Assembly: GCF_963576675.1 (NCBI RefSeq)
Contig: NC_088915.1
Coordinates: 91,211,501-91,275,500, forward strand
Source: Euphorbia lathyris
Taxonomy: Eukaryota; Streptophyta; Magnoliopsida; Malpighiales; Euphorbiaceae
DNA: 64,000 nucleotides
Direction: 5' to 3'
The notes beneath the pieces are model-generated. The model made no database searches. It was not told the origin of the DNA and saw only the letters and a program-made list of their open reading frames with translations. Below, in pieces: positions 1 to 9,935 of this stretch. The position numbers and the translations under genes were made by a program. Position 1 is the first letter of the stretch; each line of letters opens with the position of its first letter.

Positions 1-790
1 TTGTTAATCCACCAATCAGAAACAGCCATATCAACAATTCAAAGGCTGCCAACATTAGAGAGTAACCAAACCTGTATTGTAATCTGTCAGATTGCACAAT
101 GGGCATAATCAAAAGCATTGGAAGGAACAGAGCAGAAAAGAAAGCATTTGAATTGTAGACATTGGATTGGTGGGTCTTGAGTCTGAAGAGGACCACTAGT
201 CAAAGATATCATGCAGAAAACAGGCCAATTTTCTCTTGTACTGCTCGCTCGCTGCTGCTGCTACCAAATACTTCTCGCTGCAGAACAATATTGGTGGAGA
301 GAGCTTTCGTGCTGTTTATAGAAGCAAACTTCCAGACAGTCATCAAGTAGTGCTTAAGAAAACATCTAATACCACACATTTACACTTATACAGACACAAA
401 TCACAGAAGTAACATATTCCAAATTGTTCACAATCAGACCATCTAAGATTAGAAAAGGTCTAATACCACTCAAGGGTTTAATAGGAAAGGTCTAATACCA
501 CATTTTAAGTTTCATCCTATTACACGCATACAAATCACAATAACATATTCCAAATTATTCCACGGTAGAACAACATGTGATTAATAATGCATCCAAAACT
601 ACTCTAAATTATTGCTAATTACATACTTCTCTGCTGCCATGTTAGTAGCATTTTTCCATGAATTGATCACAGTGCTATGGTTTTGAGCATGAAATTCATC
701 ACTATAATGGACCCTTTGGTGAGAACATATTTTGGGGGCAGTGGCATCGGTTGGAGTCCTGCTCATTGACTTTATTAAAACAAAATGAAG
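1..790 (+). repeat. Left arm of an inverted duplication of an unidentified gene-like sequence
   Basis: Two blocks here match, in the same order, blocks read on the minus strand of 1520-2416. The block near 205-300 matches the reverse complement of about 2280-2380. The block near 660-765, which encodes MDPLVRTYFG, matches the reverse complement of about 1600-1690, which encodes MDPLARTYFG. Both arms are gapped and carry stops. I do not recognise the protein family, so this could be a gene fragment or a transcribed non-coding repeat. The homology is seen directly; its origin is inference. Confidence 0.5.
357..565. repeat. Degenerate direct duplication, about 120 bp unit
   Basis: The segment around 377-440 (containing aaatcaca and aacatattccaaatt) recurs around 505-560. 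The phrase ggtctaataccac occurs at about 455 and about 490. It looks like a local tandem duplication inside the left arm. Confidence 0.45.
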
Positions 791-809
791 TTCAGTGACC
801 TTTATAAAA

Positions 810-975
810 GGCCTAATACATTCCCAACCCCCTCAAGTTGTCCAAAAACTGCAACTGACCTTTGAACTTCAAAACATTACAACTAATCCCCTCAACTTGC
901 TTATTTTGAATAAATAAGCACTCAAATAGTTGTAAATTTTTTGAAGTTCAGGGGTCGCTCAGGACGTAATACGCC
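810..975. mobile_element. Short Mutator-type MITE with 9-bp target site duplication
   Basis: The element begins GGCCTAATACATTCC and ends in the inverted form GGACGTAATACGCC. It is flanked on both sides by the identical 9-mer TTTATAAAA (801-809 and 976-984). A 9-bp duplication is the hallmark of Mutator-like elements. At 166 bp with no coding capacity it is non-autonomous and depends on a transposase encoded elsewhere. Confidence 0.75.
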
Positions 976-984
976 TTTATAAAA

Positions 985-1519
985 CTGACCCCAAACTTCT
1001 TTCATCATAAGTGCAATTCACCCTATGTACCTAAGAAAGTTCATTTTCTCTAAAAATAAGTTTCTATTTATAAAATTATGATGTTTGAAATTGCATCTTC
1101 ATTAGTTTAGTTATATGTCGACTATGACTATATAGATTAGAAACTGTAAAAGCTAATGTCAAACTAAAAAAATGTAATTTCAGATACAGAAAGAATTGAT
1201 GGTTTTAATAATGTGTTATTAACCAGGACTCAATATATATGATTTAGATAGAATGTTCAATCCAAAGGTCAGTGACACTCATCCTACATACCTCTTTAAT
1301 TCCTAATTCAGATTCAAGCATGTGAATAGAATAAATCTCTTATGTTTTGTCATAATCATCCATAATACTTAAGAAGTTCCAAACTATTGCAATCAAACCA
1401 ACTGATTGCTTGCTGTTTCTAAGCAAATAAGCTAAACTTTTCCTGGTAACTATTAATTTTAGTTTAACTTCAATATTGTTTTAAAACATGTTCAAGAAGT
1501 AAAATAACCAGAAATAGAG
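985..1519. other. A+T-rich spacer, no gene seen
   Basis: This separates the two inverted arms. I see no conserved reading frame, repeat or RNA gene. Confidence 0.6.
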
Positions 1520-2416
1520 TTAATTCAACACAAAGCAACCAATTATAAAATCTATTAAGGCCTTTCTCCAAAGAACATTACCACGAGTTAATCCAAGTGG
1601 CGGCTGCCTGAGCAGGACTCGAGCCGCTGCTGCTGCCCCAAAATATGTTCTTGCCAAAGGGTCCATTAGAGTGCCGAAGCTCACTGCTGATTCAAATACG
1701 AGTGTGCGTACTTTGGCTAGCCTTGAATCACATTTCAATGGCCTCATTCTAAGTGCTGCTCTTGCTACATTTTGGGGCCCCAAGAATTGGCTTGCTGTGC
1801 TCCAGTTTCTCTTTCTGCAGATAGCAGAGACAAAAGGCAGGTTACAGACTTAACAAATGCTTGTGATAAAACTTTCAAATGAGATTTAAATGTTACTCTT
1901 CATAAAATACAACATACACTGTTCATATACTTTACCATGTAAACTAAACATGAATTAGAAATTACACTCCGTAATTAGATTCTAAACTGTAAGGTCAATG
2001 TTTTTAAGATCTGATATAAACTCGGACTAAGGAGATGAAGGACAAACAAACTCATCTATATTTGAAATGTGATTTATCCGATTCGCCAAGACATCTGCAC
2101 AGCCACAGCCACAGGGGCAAACTTGGCTCCAAATTAGCAACCACATCAATCATACATGGCCATGCTTGTGCCTTCCAAATCCACGCAATGATCGAAGTGC
2201 AGTATATGCCACAAGCTCCACTACCTCTGCTTCATTGAGCTCCGGAAGGCCAACTTGAGGATCCAAAACCTCTACCAATCTTGGGATGCAACGTGAAGTA
2301 ATTTGTGGCAGTACCAAACTGTGCCAGAGAAAATGCAATATCCTGTTATGCAAGGTTAGTCTGTTTTCTGCATGGTGTCCATAAAGTCTACAATATAGGA
2401 GACCAAATGCCAACAC
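1520..2416 (-). pseudogene. Right arm of the inverted duplication; unidentified gene-like fragment
   Basis: On the minus strand two open stretches stand out: 2416-2150 (88 codons, with LPELNEAEVVELVAYTALRS) and 1783-1520 (87 codons, with FGAAAAARVLL). The first ends next to a possible splice donor, CAT|GTATGA. Both stretches share blocks with the left arm at 1-790 in the same order, which argues they belonged to one transcription unit. I cannot name the family. No start-to-stop gene can be built, and the stretch may equally be non-coding. Confidence 0.35.
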
Positions 2417-3671
2417 AATAGGCCAACGGACACTCAGATAAGGACTTATGATACATAAATGTGTAGGCTATTGATACAAAAATACATTGAAAGAGAACAG
2501 TATCAGCAAAAGTTCCAAGAGGTTTGGAATTTGGATATGGGTAATAAAACCAACGTATCAACCCCTTCTTGATCAAAGAAACTTGTGAAAGAAAATAACA
2601 TACCCAATTCTACCTCCTTTCTCATAATTATAATAACTATTCAAATCCAGAATTCTGTCATTTGAAATTCTTGTGTATCCAAATAGAGTAAATACTAACC
2701 TTGCGCCTTGTTACTGCTACAATCAACTTCTTCTTCAACACATAATTATTTGGACTCACTCTTTATCCTTGGACTATAACAACCAAAACACAAAACCATG
2801 TCTGTTCCAAGCTTTCCTGCTAGTTTATCAAGTAAAAATTGGACAAGAAAGAAAGAAATATGAACAACAAACTTGACTTTTTATTCATTTCATCTTTTGG
2901 TCCCACAGGGTATAGTCTTTCATTTCAATAAAGCATGGATTAGCCTAACCATGTCAGTAAATATTGGCTATGAATTTAGATAAAACCGAAGTCTTAATTT
3001 TGTCCCTTGTAAGCGTGATCAATTATACTAATGAGAAAAAAAGAGTATCATATATGAAATTAAATATAGTAAGGGAGCTTTCCATGGAAATAACCTTCAC
3101 TGCAGCCACGAATAAACACAAAATTGTCTTCTTGCTGTTGATTTTAGTTTTCAAGAACAATTAAAATATCAGCTTATGCTGGTGGAATAATTAAGACCAC
3201 AAACAAAGGCATTTTGGAGAGTCAAATTTTAGTACTAGAAGGAAAGTCATAACAACTAATTGTCAATCTATTACCAAAACAAAACATGAAGATTAACTTG
3301 CTTATGGGTTTTGGTTTCTGCCACAATTTGATACTAACTAATTGTACATGTTCGACTTCATGAAACTAAAAAAATAAGAATTGAAAAGAGAGAATAACCA
3401 AGATAACGAATCGAAAAGTACAAATTCAGCAACTAAATAGGAAATATATAATTCTATCAATATTTAAGATCCAAGTGATTCTACAACTATGAATCACTTA
3501 ACCTTAGGATATAAAAAATGAACAAACTAGTCAATTACTATATAAAATGAGCTCAATCTCACTAACCAACAGCGAGCCGCATCACAAAAAGAAAGCCTGG
3601 TCTGAGAATACAAAACCTTCGCTGATTCGCCGCAAAGCACATAGGATCAACATAAGCGCCTACTCCAATAG
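2417..3671. other. A+T-rich intergenic DNA, no gene seen
   Basis: Only short, composition-driven open frames are present. It may contain the 3' untranslated region of the minus-strand F-box gene next to it. Confidence 0.6.
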
Positions 3672-4841
3672 CTACGCATCACCATATACTGACACAAGAC
3701 TTTCAAGACAAAGAATTGGACCCTTCCAAGTAGAATCCTTGTCTATTTTAACCTTCCCAAAACGCTTGTCTTTAAGATCATATGAAATCATACCAGGCAT
3801 ACCCATATCAAGCAGAATCTTATTTCCTCTCTTTAAATATCCCAAAACTTTCGCAGACTTAAACCAATATAAGTCAAGCAATAAGGGCTCTGTAACAGAG
3901 TATAACTTTCTCCAAGTAAACACATCGACTCCTTCCTTCTCCCTGATATATAAATAAGCCTGAGGCAGCGGAGTAGCAGAGAAATAGCTAATGCAAAGAG
4001 AGCCTTCTAAAACATGCAATCTCATGGAAACTCCTTCCAATGATTTCATTGAGCGAAGAGGTTGAGGCACCACAGAGAAAGTCTCTTTTCTAACATCAAA
4101 TGCCACAATCTCGGATTGACATTTGTTGTTGCTGAAAAGATCGAATAACCAGTGAATACTGCCATCTCTGCTAAAGTAAACAGTTCCAAAACCTTGAATA
4201 CTACCCACATAAGGGAAATCCTTAGACTTTCTCCAAACATTTGGTTTCAACCCATAAATCCACACTTCAATTTCAATGTCAAATCTAAATTCAAATTCAA
4301 TCTTTTGCTGAGCTTGTAACATAAAAAAAGCCACAAAGTCATCAACAGAGTCATCATAACCCAAACCCGACATAATTATAGATTGGACTGCAAAAGGGAA
4401 ATCAGGAAGATGTCTATACTGGCGGGTGGATGGATTCCACAGAGAAAGTCCGAATTTAGGGAAATTCGAAAGATACCTACAGTGGCGGGTGGATGGACTC
4501 CTCAGAGCAATTGCTAATTCAGCTCGATTCAAGAGAATCAAACCGTTGCAGCAACCATAGACTTTCTTCCAAGAGGATGAGACTGGTCTTCCAAGGTGTA
4601 GAATCTCTTCTTCCACATCCAAATTCACATCACAAACTTGAAAATTCTTCCACGACCGGTCCTGGAAAATTAGTTTGCGGTGATTGAAGTTTTGAAAAGA
4701 CCTACTGAGATGGGACTTGACAAAATTAGAGCTGTCGATGATTTCGCATTGAGGTTTAGAAAGACATCTAAAACGTTTCAAAGACTTCACCGGCAACCAC
4801 AGCAGTATTTCGATGAATAACTCTTGGGGAAGTTCCGCCAT
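3672..4841 (-). CDS. F-box protein with F-box-associated (FBA) domain
   Basis: Single-exon gene of 389 codons, starting at the ATG whose complement lies at 4839-4841 and ending YGDA-stop. Residues 1-45 form the F-box (LPQELFIEILLWLPVKSL), which in this family binds SKP1 in an SCF ubiquitin ligase. The rest resembles the F-box-associated interaction domain of CPR1-type proteins, with LSLWNPSTRQYRHLP and GLGYDDSVDDF as typical landmarks; this part selects the substrate. Length matches the family. Two oddities: the usual CVSKSW-type end of the F-box reads CLSKPQ, and a 63-bp in-frame duplication adds 21 residues. The target is unknown. Family assignment is firm; activity is inference. Confidence 0.85.
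   Translation of the reverse strand: MAELPQELFIEILLWLPVKSLKRFRCLSKPQCEIIDSSNFVKSHLSRSFQNFNHRKLIFQDRSWKNFQVCDVNLDVEEEILHLGRPVSSSWKKVYGCCNGLILLNRAELAIALRSPSTRHCRYLSNFPKFGLSLWNPSTRQYRHLPDFPFAVQSIIMSGLGYDDSVDDFVAFFMLQAQQKIEFEFRFDIEIEVWIYGLKPNVWRKSKDFPYVGSIQGFGTVYFSRDGSIHWLFDLFSNNKCQSEIVAFDVRKETFSVVPQPLRSMKSLEGVSMRLHVLEGSLCISYFSATPLPQAYLYIREKEGVDVFTWRKLYSVTEPLLLDLYWFKSAKVLGYLKRGNKILLDMGMPGMISYDLKDKRFGKVKIDKDSTWKGPILCLESLVSVYGDA
4401..4526 (-). repeat. 63-bp in-frame tandem duplication inside the F-box gene
   Basis: The string GGCGGGTGGATGGA occurs at 4421 and again at 4484, exactly 63 bp (21 codons) apart, with flanking sequence also repeated. In protein it gives SPSTRHCRYLSNFP followed by NPSTRQYRHLPDFP, doubling a conserved segment of the FBA domain without breaking the frame. 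Confidence 0.8.
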
Positions 4842-5214
4842 TGCTGCCGCTCACACCGATTTCAGTTGAAGGAAGTGTGATTAAATTTATATTTAGGGTG
4901 AAAATCTTAGAAAGCAATAGGAAACATTGAAGATTTGAATTTGCCATTCCTTGAATTTGGAAAGTTTGCACAAATTTAGGAGGGAGTAACCTAAACGAAT
5001 TTAGGAAAGAAGAGGAAATTTAGGTTAAACTAACTTTTAGAGGGAACATCCCATTGATTACCTTCCATCCTTCTATAAATATATTTATTTTTTAAATTAT
5101 ATTTAATAAAAAGTAAATAATTAGTATAAGGTTATTTTTTTAAAAATAATTATTATAAGGTCCTGTTTTTACGTAATATATTTATTTTTTTTTCCGACTA
5201 AATAGTTCTAATGT
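4842..5214. other. Probable upstream region of the F-box gene
   Basis: Lies 5' of the F-box start on the minus strand and ends at the target duplication of the Mutator-like element. It is strongly A+T-rich beyond about 5050. No distinct promoter motif can be defended. Confidence 0.4.
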
Positions 5215-5381
5215 TTAAATCATGGGTTAAGGTGTAAAAATACCCCTAACGTTTTGGGTCAGGAGCAATTTTACCCTTAATGTCTAAAATGGTGCAATTT
5301 TACCCTTAACGTTGGTAGTCAAGAACAATTTTACCCCTATTATAAAACACAAATATTTTGTGTTCCTTATTCTGCACCAAT

Positions 5382-5603
5382 TGTTAACAAACTGGAAATT
5401 TAAAGAAGAGATAAACAAAGAGAAAATGATGATCTTCTTATTAACTCGTAAAGAAACATAAAATAAGCTAATTAAATAGCTTTTACAAGAACAGAGAAAT
5501 AAGCAACAAGAAGCCTAACCAAATGGACCAACTAAAAGATAGTTGCAAACAAGAAATATCCCATAAAACTAGGGATTTTATTTGACTAAGCAACAACTTA
5601 ACA
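5382..5603 (-). repeat. 3' LTR of the copia element
   Basis: 222 bp, bounded by TGTTAACAAAC and CAACTTAACA, next to the polypurine tract. It is nearly identical to 9708-9935 but shorter by small indels around 5490 and 5540. Confidence 0.9.
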
Positions 5604-5614
5604 TTTCCTCCCTT
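5604..5614 (-). promoter_or_regulatory. Polypurine tract of the copia element
   Basis: Reads AAGGGAGGAAA on the minus strand directly against the 3' LTR, the usual primer site for plus-strand DNA synthesis. Confidence 0.8.
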
Positions 5615-5635
5615 AAACTGAATGCATTCAAGCAT

Positions 5636-8600
5636 TCAGTTTACAACATCAGTTTCAGAACACACTCCCAACAATTTTCTCATCTTCACAAAGGCATCTT
5701 GTTTCATTGGCCTGGTCATTACATCAGCTAATTGATCAAGTGTGTTGCAGTACTTCAACTCAATTGTACCAGCTCTTGTAAGCTCCCGAAGAAAATGGAA
5801 ACGAACATCTATATGTTTGCAACGACCATGCATGATAGGATTCTTTGATAGTTTAATTGCTGAACTGCTATCACAGTAAACTGCAGTTGTCTTGCGCTGA
5901 TACATACCAAGTTTGTCTAACACTCTTCTCATCCATATTGCTTGACAAGCACATGTAGACGTAGCAATATATTCCGCCTCCGTAGTGGACAAGCTGACAA
6001 CAGGTTGCTTTTTTGATAGCCAGGACACAGCTCCCGAACTTAAAATGAAAACATAACCTGAAGTACTTTTACGATCCTCTAAGTCTCCTGCATAATCACT
6101 GTCCGTGTAGGCAATCAACTCATTATTTCCTCCCTTCTTGTAGAATATGCCAAAGTCAAGTGTCCCCCTCACATACCGCAACACTCGCTTTGCTGCCAAT
6201 GCATGAAGTTCAATAGGATTCTCCATAAACCTGCTAATAAGACTCACCACAAACATGATATCTGGTCGAGTAGCCGTCAGATACATTAGACTGCCGACCA
6301 CTTGCTTGAACTGGGTCTTGTCTACCTTGATACCCCCTTCATCCTTACTGAGTTTACAACCCGGAACAATCGGATTGAGAACTGAGTTACTTTTCTCCAT
6401 ACCAAACCGTGTCAGCACCTCCATAGCATATTTCTTTTGGCTGATGAACACACCACTTGATTTCTGTAAAACTTCCAAACCCAGAAAATATCTCATCTTG
6501 CCAAGATCAGTCATCTCAAATTCATTCTTCATAGAAGTTTTAAATTTAGAAATCATCACATTATCATTTCCAGTGACAATGAGGTCGTCAACATATAAAC
6601 TAATAATCAAAATTTTACCTGCAGCTCCAATTTTGATGAAAAGTGTGTGCTCATAATCACATTTCTCAAATCCTTCTTTCTTAAAATAAGCTTCTATACG
6701 ACTATACCAAGCGCACGGAGCTTGCTTAAGCCCGTAAAGTGCCTTTTGTAATTTGTAAACTTCATGTTCATGCCCTCTTTCCACATAACCACAGGGCTGT
6801 TCGACAAAAACATCCTCTTTCAATTCACCGTAGAGAAACGCAGACTTCACATCTAGTTGATAGATATCCCACCCTCTTTGAGCTGCAAGAGCCACTACCA
6901 ATCGAATTGTTTCTATGCGTGCCACTGGTGCGAAAACTTCAGTATAGTCTACCCCATACCGCTGAGAATATCCCTTCACTACAAGTCTCGCTTTGTATTT
7001 GTCGACTTCGCCATTTTCTAAAAATTTTGTTTTATAAAGCCACTTCAAGCCAACCTTCTTTGCTCCCTTAGGTAACTCCACGAGTTTCCATGTGCCATTC
7101 CTCTTTATTGCTTCCATTTCCACATCCATCGCTTTCCTCCACTTTTCGCTTTTTACTGCATCTTCAAAACATGTAGGATCAGTAACTGTAAACATGGAAA
7201 ACTGAACCTCATTATCCTCGTCTGAAAACTGAACCTCATTATCCTCGTCTGAAATCCCATCGCCTGGTGTGTAGTCTCGCATCCAACCCGGTGGTCTCCT
7301 GTTCCTCCCTTCATTTGAGCTGGAAGGACTTTCAGGTACAGTGTCAGAGGAATGATTATCCTCCTCATTTGTATTTTCTGCATCAAAATCAGAATCACTT
7401 ATCTCCTCATTGTTATCAATTTCAACTGCACTGTTTTCTTCATCGCCCCATTCGAGATCACACCCAATTGCTTCTTCATAATGCTTATCCCAATCCCAGC
7501 ACCGGTCTTCTTCAAACACAACATCTCTACTTATTATGATCCTCTGTGAAGTCGGATCATAAAGTCGATACGCCTTTGACTCCTCGCTAACTCCCAACAA
7601 AATACAACTCAAGCTTTTATCATCTAACTTTGCTCGTTTGCTATCAGGAACATGAATATGAGAAAGACAGCCAAAAACTCGAAAATACGCAACAGAAGGT
7701 TTGCGTCCACTCCATGCTTCTTCAGGGGTCTTGTTCTTCACGGCTAATGTAGGACTTCTATTCAAGACATGCATCGTCCAATTGACTGCTTCAGGCCAAA
7801 AGGTCTTTGGGATCTTCTTTTCTGACAGTATACTACGTACCATGTTCATAACAGTTCTGTTTTTGCGTTCCGCGACTCCGTTTTGTTGCGGCGTATATGC
7901 CGCTGTCAACTGTCTTTGTATACCATTTATATCACAAAATTTATTGAATTCATGTGATGTAAACTCCCCTCCTCGATCTGTACGCAAACTTCTGATGGAT
8001 GTGTTTGTCTCCTTCTCAACATGAGCTTTAAATCTCTTGAAAGCTTCAAAAGCTTCTGATTTTTCTGCCAAAAAGAAAACCCACATTTTTCTACTGAAAT
8101 CATCTGTAAAGGTGAGCAAATACCTTTTCTTGCTGTTGGAAATAGGCTTGATTGGTCCACATATATCAGCATGTAATAGTTGAAGAATTTGTGAAGCTCG
8201 CCAAGTACTCTTCTTTGGAAAAGGGTCTCGTTGCTGCTTCCCTATCAAACAATCCTTGCATAGCCTTGAAGGAGCTGGAAATTGAGGTAAATCATGCACC
8301 ATATTCTTTTGTTGAAGAATCTTCAACCCTGTGAAACTCAGATGCCCGTATCTGCAATGCCAAAGCTGTCCCATATCCTCAGTAATTGTGTTGAAGCAGG
8401 CCGTTTTTAGGGGTTGAGAAATAGCACGTAACACAAACATTTTATTAGTAGCCATTTTCGTATCCATGATCAACCCCTTTTCATGATGAAACACTTTACA
8501 TCTTCCATGTTGAAAGAGAATAGCAAGCCCTTTTTCTTGTAGTTGCCCAATGCTTAACAAGTTGTTCTTCAGTTCTGGTACAAAGAAAACTCCGGTGATG

Positions 8601-9646
8601 ATATGAGCCACTTTATTCACTTGCAGCCTGACATTACCCTTTCCCATTACAGCCATGCTTGTGTTATTTCCTAACTTCACCGAATCTCGGAACTCCTCAT
8701 TCAGATCTGAGAAGTATTCTTTCTTCCCACACATATGATTGCTGCATCCGGAATCAAGGAACCACAAATCTTCAGTTTTGTGGTTGTCCATGTCCACGTA
8801 TGCCATCAACAACATCTCTTCTTGAGCTTCTGCATAATTTGCCTCCTTTTCCTTACTTTTACATTCCCATTGAAAGTGCCCCAACTTGTGACAATAATAG
8901 CATTCCACTATGCTTTTATCAAAGTTTTGTCTGCCTCTTCCTCGCCCTCTACCTCTGAAATTTCCACGACCTCGACCCCTTCCTCCTGATTGCTCTCCAT
9001 AGAAGACCTGCAAAGCCTGTTCTTCTTCAACCGGAGTACTCATACGTTGTTCATGCACTAACAGGCTTCTCTGTAACTCATCAATGGTTAAACTGCCAAT
9101 ATCCTTAGACTCCTCAATTGAACATACAACATAGTTAAACTTAGGAGTCATAGATCTCAAAAAATTTTCAACAACATCAATATCTCCTTTGGTTTCTCCA
9201 TTTGCCTTCATCTTATTGGTTATGCTGAGGGTTCGCCCAAAAAACTCATTCACCGATTCTCCTTCCTTCATGTGGAGAACTTCAAATTCTTTTCGAAGTG
9301 CTTGCAAATGTGCACGCTTGACTCTAGTGGATCCTTGATATTTTTGTTTCATGGAATCCCATATGCTCTTTGCTGAATCCTTGTTCAAAATTGTCTCCAG
9401 GATTGAACGATCTAATGCTTGAAATAGATAGTTCTTAGCTTTCAAATCTTTCAGCTTCTGATCTTCGATGTTTTTCCGTTGGGCATCTGTGAGACCGCCA
9501 CTTTCTGCTACAGCAGGAACTCCAAATTCAATTAATCCCCTATACTCCTTTGATCGTAAGAAGTTTTCCATGAGCATCGCCCAATGATCGTAATGCCCAT
9601 CAAAACGTGGCACTGCTGGTTGCACAAACGAACTCTCCGTCGCCAT
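5636..9646 (-). CDS. Copia gag-pol polyprotein, open over 1336 codons
   Basis: A single frame from ATG (complement of 9644-9646) with all expected parts in copia order. Gag occupies about residues 1-230. A basic RGRGRG stretch precedes the zinc knuckle CYYCHKLGHFQWEC (249-262). The aspartic protease has DSGCSNHMCG at about 298. The integrase has its HHCC region (WHCRYGHLS) and D..DRGGEF..E core, with TPQQNGVAERKNRT. Reverse transcriptase carries YVDDLIVTG and the C-terminal RNase H ends the protein. A 27-bp in-frame repeat duplicates SDEDNEVQF. No frameshift or stop is seen, so the element could still encode functional proteins; expression is not shown. Confidence 0.95.
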   Translation of the reverse strand: MATESSFVQPAVPRFDGHYDHWAMLMENFLRSKEYRGLIEFGVPAVAESGGLTDAQRKNIEDQKLKDLKAKNYLFQALDRSILETILNKDSAKSIWDSMKQKYQGSTRVKRAHLQALRKEFEVLHMKEGESVNEFFGRTLSITNKMKANGETKGDIDVVENFLRSMTPKFNYVVCSIEESKDIGSLTIDELQRSLLVHEQRMSTPVEEEQALQVFYGEQSGGRGRGRGNFRGRGRGRGRQNFDKSIVECYYCHKLGHFQWECKSKEKEANYAEAQEEMLLMAYVDMDNHKTEDLWFLDSGCSNHMCGKKEYFSDLNEEFRDSVKLGNNTSMAVMGKGNVRLQVNKVAHIITGVFFVPELKNNLLSIGQLQEKGLAILFQHGRCKVFHHEKGLIMDTKMATNKMFVLRAISQPLKTACFNTITEDMGQLWHCRYGHLSFTGLKILQQKNMVHDLPQFPAPSRLCKDCLIGKQQRDPFPKKSTWRASQILQLLHADICGPIKPISNSKKRYLLTFTDDFSRKMWVFFLAEKSEAFEAFKRFKAHVEKETNTSIRSLRTDRGGEFTSHEFNKFCDINGIQRQLTAAYTPQQNGVAERKNRTVMNMVRSILSEKKIPKTFWPEAVNWTMHVLNRSPTLAVKNKTPEEAWSGRKPSVAYFRVFGCLSHIHVPDSKRAKLDDKSLSCILLGVSEESKAYRLYDPTSQRIIISRDVVFEEDRCWDWDKHYEEAIGCDLEWGDEENSAVEIDNNEEISDSDFDAENTNEEDNHSSDTVPESPSSSNEGRNRRPPGWMRDYTPGDGISDEDNEVQFSDEDNEVQFSMFTVTDPTCFEDAVKSEKWRKAMDVEMEAIKRNGTWKLVELPKGAKKVGLKWLYKTKFLENGEVDKYKARLVVKGYSQRYGVDYTEVFAPVARIETIRLVVALAAQRGWDIYQLDVKSAFLYGELKEDVFVEQPCGYVERGHEHEVYKLQKALYGLKQAPCAWYSRIEAYFKKEGFEKCDYEHTLFIKIGAAGKILIISLYVDDLIVTGNDNVMISKFKTSMKNEFEMTDLGKMRYFLGLEVLQKSSGVFISQKKYAMEVLTRFGMEKSNSVLNPIVPGCKLSKDEGGIKVDKTQFKQVVGSLMYLTATRPDIMFVVSLISRFMENPIELHALAAKRVLRYVRGTLDFGIFYKKGGNNELIAYTDSDYAGDLEDRKSTSGYVFILSSGAVSWLSKKQPVVSLSTTEAEYIATSTCACQAIWMRRVLDKLGMYQRKTTAVYCDSSSAIKLSKNPIMHGRCKHIDVRFHFLRELTRAGTIELKYCNTLDQLADVMTRPMKQDAFVKMRKLLGVCSETDVVN
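7201..7254 (-). repeat. 27-bp in-frame tandem duplication in copia pol
   Basis: Two 27-bp units, 7201-7227 and 7228-7254, encode a doubled acidic nonapeptide (SDEDNEVQF) in the linker between integrase and reverse transcriptase. Confidence 0.85.
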
Positions 9647-9693
9647 ACTTGTGAAGTCTGCTGCTTCAACTTTTAATCAGGCCCCGTGATGGA

Positions 9694-9705
9694 GCTCTGA
9701 TACCA
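9694..9705 (-). promoter_or_regulatory. Primer-binding site of the copia element (initiator Met tRNA)
   Basis: The minus strand reads TGGTATCAGAGC just inside the 5' LTR, the standard plant site complementary to the 3' end of initiator methionine tRNA. Confidence 0.9.
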
Positions 9706-9707
9706 AT

Positions 9708-9935
9708 TGTTAACAAACTGGAAATTTAAAGAAGAGATAAACAAAGAGAAAATGATGATCTTCTTATTAACTCCTAAAGAAACATAAAATAAGCTAATTA
9801 AATAGCCTTTACAAGAACAGATTGACGAGAAATAAGCAACAAGAAGCCTAACCAAATGGACCAACTAAAAGATATAGCAAACAAGAAATATCCCATAAAA
9901 CTAGGGATTTTATTTGACTAAGCAACAACTTAACA
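9708..9935 (-). repeat. 5' LTR of the copia element
   Basis: 228 bp, TGTTAACAAAC to CAACTTAACA, partner of 5382-5603. It contains a few extra bases (attgacg) absent from the other LTR. Confidence 0.9.

Larger units (their letters stand above)
5382..9935 (-). mobile_element. Ty1/copia LTR retrotransposon, apparently intact
   Basis: LTRs lie at 5382-5603 and 9708-9935, both TG..CA. The 5-bp target duplication CCAAT is at 5377-5381 and 9936-9940. Primer-binding site, polypurine tract and one unbroken gag-pol frame are present. The LTRs differ by only a few substitutions and two small indels, so the insertion is fairly recent. It sits inside the Mutator-like element at 5224-10331 and so inserted after it. 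Confidence 0.93.

Noticed and set aside
3547..3957. Plus-strand open frame of 136 codons
   Set aside because: It lies largely antisense to the 3' end of the F-box gene and shows no family features.
6255..7071. Plus-strand open frames of 110-133 codons
   Set aside because: They are shadows of the minus-strand copia gag-pol.
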